A stretch of 11,207 nucleotides of DNA, from contig MU069965.1 of the NCBI GenBank assembly GCA_002284615.2, positions 144,270-155,476 on the forward strand. Direction: 5' to 3'. The DNA is from Dunaliella salina. Its lineage: Eukaryota; Chlorophyta; Chlorophyceae; Chlamydomonadales; Dunaliellaceae. The stretch's first letter is position 1; each line of letters opens with the position of its first letter. Below the pieces are notes generated by a model, which was given only the letters and a program-made list of their open reading frames with translations, made no database searches and was not told the origin of the DNA. The position numbers and the translations under genes are program-made. Shown here one piece after another: positions 6,268 through 11,207 of the stretch.

Positions 6268-6645
6268 TCAGGGCAAAAATGCCCTCAAAAATGGGAGCAC
6301 CATCTCCTGCTGCTGCGTCCTTGCACCAGGGCTGAAATTGATCAGTTGTCTGGAATTATGAGGAAGGGGGCCATCCTGCCCACTGCAGGGCCTCTTGAAA
6401 AAGCCATGTGAAGCTAAAACCACTGTTCCTACCCAGGATAGGCCTCCATTTTGCGTGAAAATGCTTGTTGCATTTTGCAAGTCCCCTAAATTTAACTGAA
6501 AATTTTCAACTTTTGCAGCCATATCTTCGCAAAAAGCCAGATCCTGCAGGACACTTGGCATGTTGGTGGCATGTTGGTGGCATCCAGATGTGGCTGAGGT
6601 CAAGCTCTGTGCACCAGAAACTGGCATTTCTTTGAATTTGGGCAT
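6268..6645 (-). CDS. Minus-strand ORF (125 aa), unknown, possibly part of a decayed element
   Basis: An ATG-started frame of 125 codons. The first two thirds look protein-like (MPKFKEMPVSGAQSLTSATS, then LQDLAFCEDMAAKVENFQLN and LGDLQNATSIFTQNGG, a probable helical region). The last third (FKRPCSGQDGPLPHNS onwards) is less convincing and may run into an intron. A short 11-bp direct repeat (GGCATGTTGGT twice, 6558-6579) lies in the frame and adds little. No domain is recognised. Its neighbours on the same strand (6791-7036 upstream, 6049-6207 downstream) make a multi-exon minus-strand gene possible, but I could not link them by phase-consistent splice sites. Confidence 0.38.
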   Translation of the reverse strand: MPKFKEMPVSGAQSLTSATSGCHQHATNMPSVLQDLAFCEDMAAKVENFQLNLGDLQNATSIFTQNGGLSWVGTVVLASHGFFKRPCSGQDGPLPHNSRQLINFSPGARTQQQEMVLPFLRAFLP

Positions 6646-6790
6646 GCCAACTCATATTTTGAGTAAAAAGATGTTATCTGGCTTTGTTGTGATTGTGGAG
6701 CTTTAGATGTTCACTGTTCTTGCACTTCTTGGTCACCCCTGGCAAGTGCCACTTTCGAGAGGGACCCTGCTCAGGCCCTCAGTGCAGGCC

Positions 6791-7036
6791 CTAACAAATG
6801 TTTAGGAAGCTTTGGTTAAATTTTACAAGTGATTTCAGGTTGTCGAGAGGGGTCACCATGCCTGCCAGATTCGGCCGAACAGGGACATGCACAAAAGCAG
6901 GCAAGTCCGGCCAGGCCTCAATAAGCCACCTCAGGGCCTGCTGTTTGTCCTGGCAGCTGCCTGGGTTTGTCAGCATAAACTTTGATCCCGCGGTCTGCAA
7001 TGCTGGGTGCCAGGGAGGAGCTGTTGGGCTCAGCAA
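6791..7036 (-). CDS. Minus-strand coding-like fragment with DKQQALRWLIEAWPDLPAFV
   Basis: This 81-codon frame ends in TAG at 6791-6793. Its convincing part begins near 6981 with MLTNPGSCQDKQQALRWLIE and continues AWPDLPAFVHVPVRPNLAGM and VTPLDNLKSLVKF, a helix-then-strand pattern with aromatic and proline placement typical of real proteins. The part before this is less convincing. A second frame on the same strand, 7052-6918, is also open (MKSSNFAEPNSSSLAPSIAD to TAGPEVAY). A frameshift or a small intron may therefore join a start in one frame to the body in the other. The family is not recognised; a transposon-derived protein is as likely as a host gene. Confidence 0.42.
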   Translation of the reverse strand: MLSPTAPPWHPALQTAGSKFMLTNPGSCQDKQQALRWLIEAWPDLPAFVHVPVRPNLAGMVTPLDNLKSLVKFNQSFLNIC

Positions 7037-7052
7037 AATTGCTGGATTTCAT

Positions 7053-8204
7053 TTTACGCAAGGTTGCTGCATGGTGAGACACATCCGATGGAGTCAAACG
7101 TAGTTTTGACGCTATGTTTCACAAAGTAATAGAGCAAGATTTGTGCATATGCTTCCAGACATGCATATCAGCTCTAGTTCTCACGAAGGTTTGGGTTGGC
7201 TCTCAAAGGCGCCTCTCATCTTAGGCGCCAGTCTCAACAAAGCAAGTCGGACCAAAATTTTGCGTCATTACTTTTGTGGCTCAGTGAAAATTTGGAAGAA
7301 ATGGGCATGAGAAATCTGGACCCCATTCCAACACCTTGCTGAAGCACCAGACATTCATTGAGTTTGAATCAAAAGCCATCCACTATTGTCAGCACGCCTC
7401 TCAGCTGACTTAGGAGCGAACCCCCCAACAGCCCCTCGCTAATTCTCAGCAGGCGTCCACGTGGACAGGTGCACTTGAGTATTCAGACACACACCCTGTG
7501 CCATCTGCAGCTTTGGAAGTGCAGCTGGAGCATTAGGGCACACAGGCGGTGATTAATTCTGGCTGAGCGCACACACAGGCAGGCTTAACGCGCATCAGGG
7601 TCTACCGAATGGGATCACCTCAGCGCAAAAAAAAAATGCTACTTAATTTACTTTTTGCCAGTAGTGGTTTGATCAGAATTGGCAGAGCTGGGCAGGCAAA
7701 AGGCAGGATATCAAACAGGGATGTGGCGCCTGTTTGCTAGCACTAGTTTTGATCTTGGCACTGGAGGATTGCGGTCTATACTTGGTGAAAGTTTGGCTGG
7801 ACATCCGAACAAAATCTACCCCAAATTTTGAAGTAGGTCTTATTACATTTAAAAGATGGTTCAATGTAGGAAATGAAAAGAGCTCCCGGGAAATGTTTGG
7901 CAAATCGATGAAATTTGTCCACCAGAATTCCCATTTTTCACGACTTTGCCCCCTTTTCTCCATTTTGAGCACCCAAGCACACATGCCGAATAAATTGTGC
8001 GCCATGTTGCAAGTCCATGAAGAAGCTTGGACGCTTTGATACCATAGCGTGCTTGGCTCGGAGGATGGTTTGCAGTGATCATTTGTTTCATGTGGTTTTG
8101 AACCCACCTGGCCCGTCTGCCCCCCCCCCCCCCCCCCCCTTCCCCAGAAAATGGAGGCGACGGAAGCCTGAAATGGGGCTGCTTTTCAAAAATTCCCTGC
8201 ATAT
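7053..8204. other. No supported gene; homopolymer and AT-rich blocks
   Basis: About 1.15 kb. It contains an A9 run near 7628, the poly-C tract at 8120-8139, and several degenerate open frames on both strands between 7673 and 8310 whose translations include homopolymer artefacts. No phase-consistent splice sites or recognisable protein were found. Confidence 0.5.
8120..8139. repeat. C20 homopolymer
   Basis: Twenty consecutive C bases followed by TTCCCCAG. It accounts for the polyproline and polyglycine runs in translations of this spot. Such a tract is prone to length errors in sequencing and assembly. Confidence 0.97.
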
Positions 8205-8412
8205 GTGTGCCCCAACTGGCAAGATTCAAGCTCAGGTTCCTTTGGCTTTCTCTAGCACTAGAGTTCAAGAGGTTCCAGTTAGGACGCCTATGCCTAATTA
8301 GATGCGGCATGACCCTTAGCTTTCGTCACCATTTCTCCATTCCAGATTAACCACTGCACCAAATTGGGTGATTTATTGTGATTTGGTGTCCTTGTAATAA
8401 AAGAATGGTCGT
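8205..8412 (-). repeat. Right copy of the dispersed repeat, inner part (reverse)
   Basis: The reverse complement of this segment continues the alignment to the left copy from about 4603 to 4800. ATTCTTTTATTACAAGGACA matches ATTCTTTTACTACAAGGACT. The CACTGCACCAAATTGGGTGA block matches its complement at about 4639-4658. CTCTAGTGCTAGAGAAAGC matches at about 4750. Matching fades beyond 8205. Confidence 0.75.
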
Positions 8413-9162
8413 CCCCATGGCTGGATGACCTAAGTACGGCCAACTGCACTTACAGGCTCCAAATCAACCTTTGTGCATGCCCTGAGCATACCAAATATGT
8501 TTTTGGGACGTATGCCCCACGCTTGGAGTTGGGGGATGTTGTCCTATGCGGCTTAGAGGCTATTTTCCACCCATTTAGCTGAAAAAGGTGAAAATTCGAA
8601 CTTGCACCAAACGACCAGCGTTCCTGGACTTAAGTCCTGTTCTTAGGACGTAGAACCTTACTACAATGTCAGATTCAGATTCTGCGGGGGGGCCTTGGGG
8701 GAGCGTGCTGGTGCGTTGACCCATTGGGACAGATGTGCATGCCGATGCAGGAAGAACCGATGCGTTGCAACTGCTGCGTCCCCTGGTGACCTGAGCACAT
8801 CCCCGGGTGCTGCCAAACACAGCACATCTATTGGAACTTGAATGAGGCCCAACAGTGGCCTGTTTAAAAAGGCCTGTGCGTTTGACTAAATCAGCAGGCA
8901 CATTCTTTGTGTTTTTTCATGACAGACCTCCCAGCACTGTGTCCCTTTGTGACCTGAGCATATCCTTGGGTGCTGCCCAATACAAGACGTCTACTGAAAC
9001 TTGAATGGGGCCAAACGGTGCACTATGTGGAAAACGGTGTGCTCTCAACCGACGGGACCATCCACTTTTTTTTCAGCAATGAGTGCTGAGACATGCTGAA
9101 AAGTGGTAAACAGCCGCTTTTTGCTTAGGAAAGGGCCACTCAGCCATTGGAACGATCGGATA
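8413..9162. mobile_element. ~750-bp insertion splitting the right repeat copy
   Basis: The left copy is continuous across about 4598-4605, whereas the right copy breaks here and resumes 750 bp later. The 4-bp sequence TCGT stands at both borders (8409-8412 and 9163-9166), which could be a target duplication, but 4 bp may be chance. No clear inverted termini were seen. Inside is a diverged tandem duplication (8771-8886 with 8935-9049) and no recognisable protein. The alternative is a deletion in the left copy. Confidence 0.5.
8771..9049 (+). repeat. Diverged 164-bp-spaced direct repeat
   Basis: GTGACCTGAGCACATCCCCG, GGTGCTGCC and GAACTTGAATGAGGCC at 8786-8850 recur as GTGACCTGAGCATATCCTTG, GGTGCTGCC and AAACTTGAATGGGGCC at 8950-9012. 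Weaker matching continues through TTTAAAAAGGCCTGTGCG against TGTGGAAAACGGTGTGCT. The spacing is 163-164 bp with identity about 75-80 percent by eye. It may be part of a longer satellite unit. Confidence 0.8.
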
Positions 9163-9535
9163 TCGTTGCAAAGAAAATGGAGTGAAAAGATCCAGTGGCT
9201 GGTGAGGTACAGAATTTCAGCTATTTCTTGGAGAAAGTTCAGTACCAGGTTTAGTACAGGGGTGCCAAAAGGGGTTGAGTTTTGACCTCCACCTTTCCTT
9301 TTTTTGAGCATGCAGGATATTTACATACTGTATGTGTGTTACAAGCACAAAATCTTGGGAGTGAAAAATGGTCCCAGGGTGGAGTTATGGTCCGTTTACA
9401 GGTGATCTGAGGCCAGGAGAGTGATCTGGGGCCAGGAGAGGGATCCTCCAGCTTTTTCATTTTGTCAATTATAACATTTCCATGAATAGGAAGGGTTGAA
9501 ATGGTCAGATGTGAAAAAGAAAGTTAGGAAGCAAC
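9163..9535 (-). repeat. Right copy of the dispersed repeat, outer part (reverse)
   Basis: The reverse complement aligns with about 4258-4600. Shared landmarks in order: CTTCCTAACTTT, GACCATTTCAACC, CTCTCCTGGCCTCAGATCAC, CTCCACCCTGGGACCA, GCATGCTC then AAAGGAAAGGTGGAGGTCAA, TTTTGGCACCCC, AGCTGAAATTCTGTACCTCA. It contains a 19-bp unit duplicated in tandem (9402-9420 and 9421-9439, GTGATCTGRGGCCAGGAGA) where the left copy has one unit and part of another. Weaker matching may extend to about 9600. Confidence 0.8.
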
Positions 9536-10139
9536 CCCTATTTAGTGGCATAGGCCAGTTGACCCCCTCTGGATAATTCACCATCTTTGCACAATTGCGC
9601 TCGTATGAAATAATACGGAAAAAATTAGCACTATGATGAAACGTTGAGATAGTGCAAGGCCATGGCACCGGATGCAGAAAAAATGGCCAGACCAGGCATG
9701 CATGGGCGTCTGCAGCTCTGTCTTTTCCCCCAGAAATCTGGTGCAAAAAATCACTCTATTGAAGCATCGAGAAGCATACTTGACTTTACTCAATCTATAC
9801 ATAAATATGCACCCCAACAAAAAGTTTTTTTTTGTGTGATTCTCGCCGTAAATCCCCCAAAAATGAGGGGGATCCAGCACATTCCTGCAGAGGCCATAAT
9901 CCTCAATTTGCCTAGTAAGTTACCGTAGAGAATTGTGACCAGTACGCACCCTTATTCTTTTCGAATTGAATAAATCCATCCAGTGATTGTGCACCCCCCA
10001 TTATGCACCCAAATTCTCAGAAACCCCGAAAATGCACCTAATTCGCACCTCAAAACAATTATTTTTGCATTACGCAGAGCTTGAAAAAAGACAAGTATTG
10101 CGTAATGGTCAACGTGCTGTATGGTATGAGCTGTGAAGT
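9536..10139. other. No gene; GCACC-motif cluster and small hairpin
   Basis: Contains a CCCCC/GGGGG hairpin with a short AT loop at 9855-9872 and a cluster of GCACC motifs at 9945-10050. Open frames on both strands cross it without coding character. The arrangement resembles the subterminal repeats of some DNA transposons, but I cannot define ends or a target duplication. Confidence 0.45.
9945..10050 (+). repeat. Cluster of GCACC motifs
   Basis: TACGCACCCTTATTC, GTGCACCCCCCATTATGCAC, ATGCACCCAAATTCTC, ATGCACCTAATTCGCACCTC: five GCACC motifs in one orientation, mostly followed by AT-rich bases, within about 105 bp. A further ATGCACCCC lies at about 9808. Motif clusters of this type are known as binding sites near the ends of pogo/Tc1-like and other DNA transposons; the assignment here is only a guess. 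Confidence 0.5.
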
Positions 10140-10682
10140 ATGACTCCAAGGCTGCATGCCAAAATGCAGCAGCAACCTTGTAGCGGCAAGGTAGCAGCAT
10201 TGCCCCTGCACATGAAGATCTGCAAGACCTATGATCCCTTGGAAACACAAGTGACTGTTGAAGCCTACGAGGTGCAACTGATAGGCTTTGCCTTTTCCTG
10301 CTGCTGCCACTCCTTTTCACCTGGAGGAATTTTTTTAATGCTCCTACAAAGTCGTGCCTTTAATAACCATAGGATAGGGTTGCTTGCTGGAAAGGTGTGG
10401 GAGGGACAAGTCCAGGTTGCTTGGAAAAAGTATCCTGTGGCAGAAACCCTCATTTTGGCCAAGACAGGACCCTTTGGAGAGTGCTGTGTGGAAAAGGAGA
10501 TGTCCAGTTTTGAAATGCATGCAAGATATTGGGCTGCTGAAATTGATAAAAGGTTTAACAGGTATCAAGTTGAAATATCAGGTGCATGCTGGGAAGAAGC
10601 CAAGGGCAGCATTTCTACCATGTTTGGCACATGCTGCAGCCTGGCCTTCAGTCAACCTCATTCCTTGGCCAATTTTGTTTAA
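10140..10682 (+). CDS. 180-codon open frame, doubtful coding
   Basis: The longest ATG-started frame in the window (10140-10682). The first half is cysteine-rich and irregular (FAFSCCCHSFSPGGIF). The second half is more protein-like (VWEGQVQVAWKKYPVAETLI, EMSSFEMHARYWAAEIDKRF, NRYQVEISGACWEEAKG). A second plus-strand frame (10384-10803, 139 codons) overlaps it, so at least one of the two is chance. No domain, splice support or poly(A) signal was found. It may be a remnant of a transposon protein. It does not provide a phase-correct end for the gene at 558-3134. Confidence 0.25.
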   Translation: MTPRLHAKMQQQPCSGKVAALPLHMKICKTYDPLETQVTVEAYEVQLIGFAFSCCCHSFSPGGIFLMLLQSRAFNNHRIGLLAGKVWEGQVQVAWKKYPVAETLILAKTGPFGECCVEKEMSSFEMHARYWAAEIDKRFNRYQVEISGACWEEAKGSISTMFGTCCSLAFSQPHSLANFV

Positions 10683-10803
10683 TACTTCAAGAATGATCAG
10701 GAATTCAAATGATGCAATGGGGGAGGATTTCAGAATTTTTTGCCTGGGATGGAAGGTCCAGTTTTGCTCTCCTAGCCATCTGATGGTTCAGACACACTTG
10801 TGA

Positions 10804-11207
10804 TGTCTTAGTATACCTGCATGCTTAGGTCATGGAAGTCTGCCACCCCTTTCCCACACCTCAGCATAGTGCTCTGTCTTTCACTCGATGCCACACGCAC
10901 ATGTGTGAACCTTACCCCAAACTTGACGAGGATTGTATTAGAGGCCAGTACCAGCACTAACCTGCATTAACTGTTTTGTTCCATTAGTTCCAGCAGTCAG
11001 GGAAGTTTGGAAGTGACTTTTTTAATGGTGGCTTGCTCACAAAACTGATAAGTTCCTTCATGCTTTGTTAGGCACCATTTGCCTCGCAAGCTTGTTAGTC
11101 AGTGCTCTATCTCTTTTAAATGGTTGATAGAGTGGCCTCCTGAGGTGACTTTGGTTTCTCTGTGTTGTAAAATTTTGTGTAAGTGTGAAAATTCTTTTAT
11201 CGTTGAG
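10804..11207. other. Unassigned right end
   Basis: About 400 bp with no open frame of interest. TGTAA, the usual poly(A) signal of many green algae (established for volvocines), occurs twice at the extreme right (about 11165 and 11178), but without a gene end to attach it to this means little. Confidence 0.5.

Noticed and set aside
7861..8310. Frames with Pro-rich or Gly-rich runs around 8120
   Set aside because: The runs are translations of the C20 homopolymer; the rest shows no coding character.
9428..9480. Short direct repeats here as a target duplication for the large inverted repeat
   Set aside because: The 19-bp tandem lies inside the aligned arm, not at its edge, and has no partner outside the other arm.

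Overview
The window looks like nuclear DNA of a eukaryote with spliceosomal introns, not bacterial or phage DNA. Short open stretches end at GT donors and begin after pyrimidine-rich or CAG acceptors. Joined, they make one continuous protein across five introns. Long TG/CA microsatellites, a minisatellite, a hAT-type MITE and other dispersed repeats fill the spaces. The mix of (TG)n tracts, mid-range base composition and repeat-laden introns would fit a repeat-rich green alga of the Dunaliella or volvocine kind. That placement is inference; no marker gene settles it.

Region 1-3134 is the genic part. A possible last coding exon of an upstream gene lies at 162-340. From about 558 a plus-strand gene runs through six exons (558-881, 1027-1155, 1386-1447, 2195-2303, 2638-2701, 3035-3134) whose splice phases agree at every junction. 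It encodes about 262 residues so far: a hydrophobic N-terminal part with probable membrane segments, a low-complexity linker, then a domain that resembles a lipocalin/calycin-like barrel. No final exon could be found, so the gene is incomplete here. Introns 3 and 4 are notable because in both the real 3' splice site lies in the last unit of a short local repeat whose earlier units carry decoy acceptors. A 122-bp hAT-like MITE with perfect 8-bp termini and an 8-bp target duplication sits in the intron 3 array.

Region 3135-11207 is mostly repeat DNA. Two diverged copies of one repeat face each other (about 4258-4800 forward; about 9535 back to 8205 reverse). The right copy is split by about 750 bp that contain their own 164-bp duplication. 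Between the arms are minus-strand coding-like fragments (about 4860-5105, 6049-6207, 6268-6645, 6791-7036) and a 105-bp minisatellite (about 5160-5728). One reading is an old, decayed element about 5.3 kb long with long inverted ends; the other is two independent insertions of one family in opposite orientation. The right flank holds GCACC-motif clusters (9945-10050) and overlapping open frames of doubtful coding value (10140-10803). No tRNA, rRNA, CRISPR array or bacterial operon was seen.
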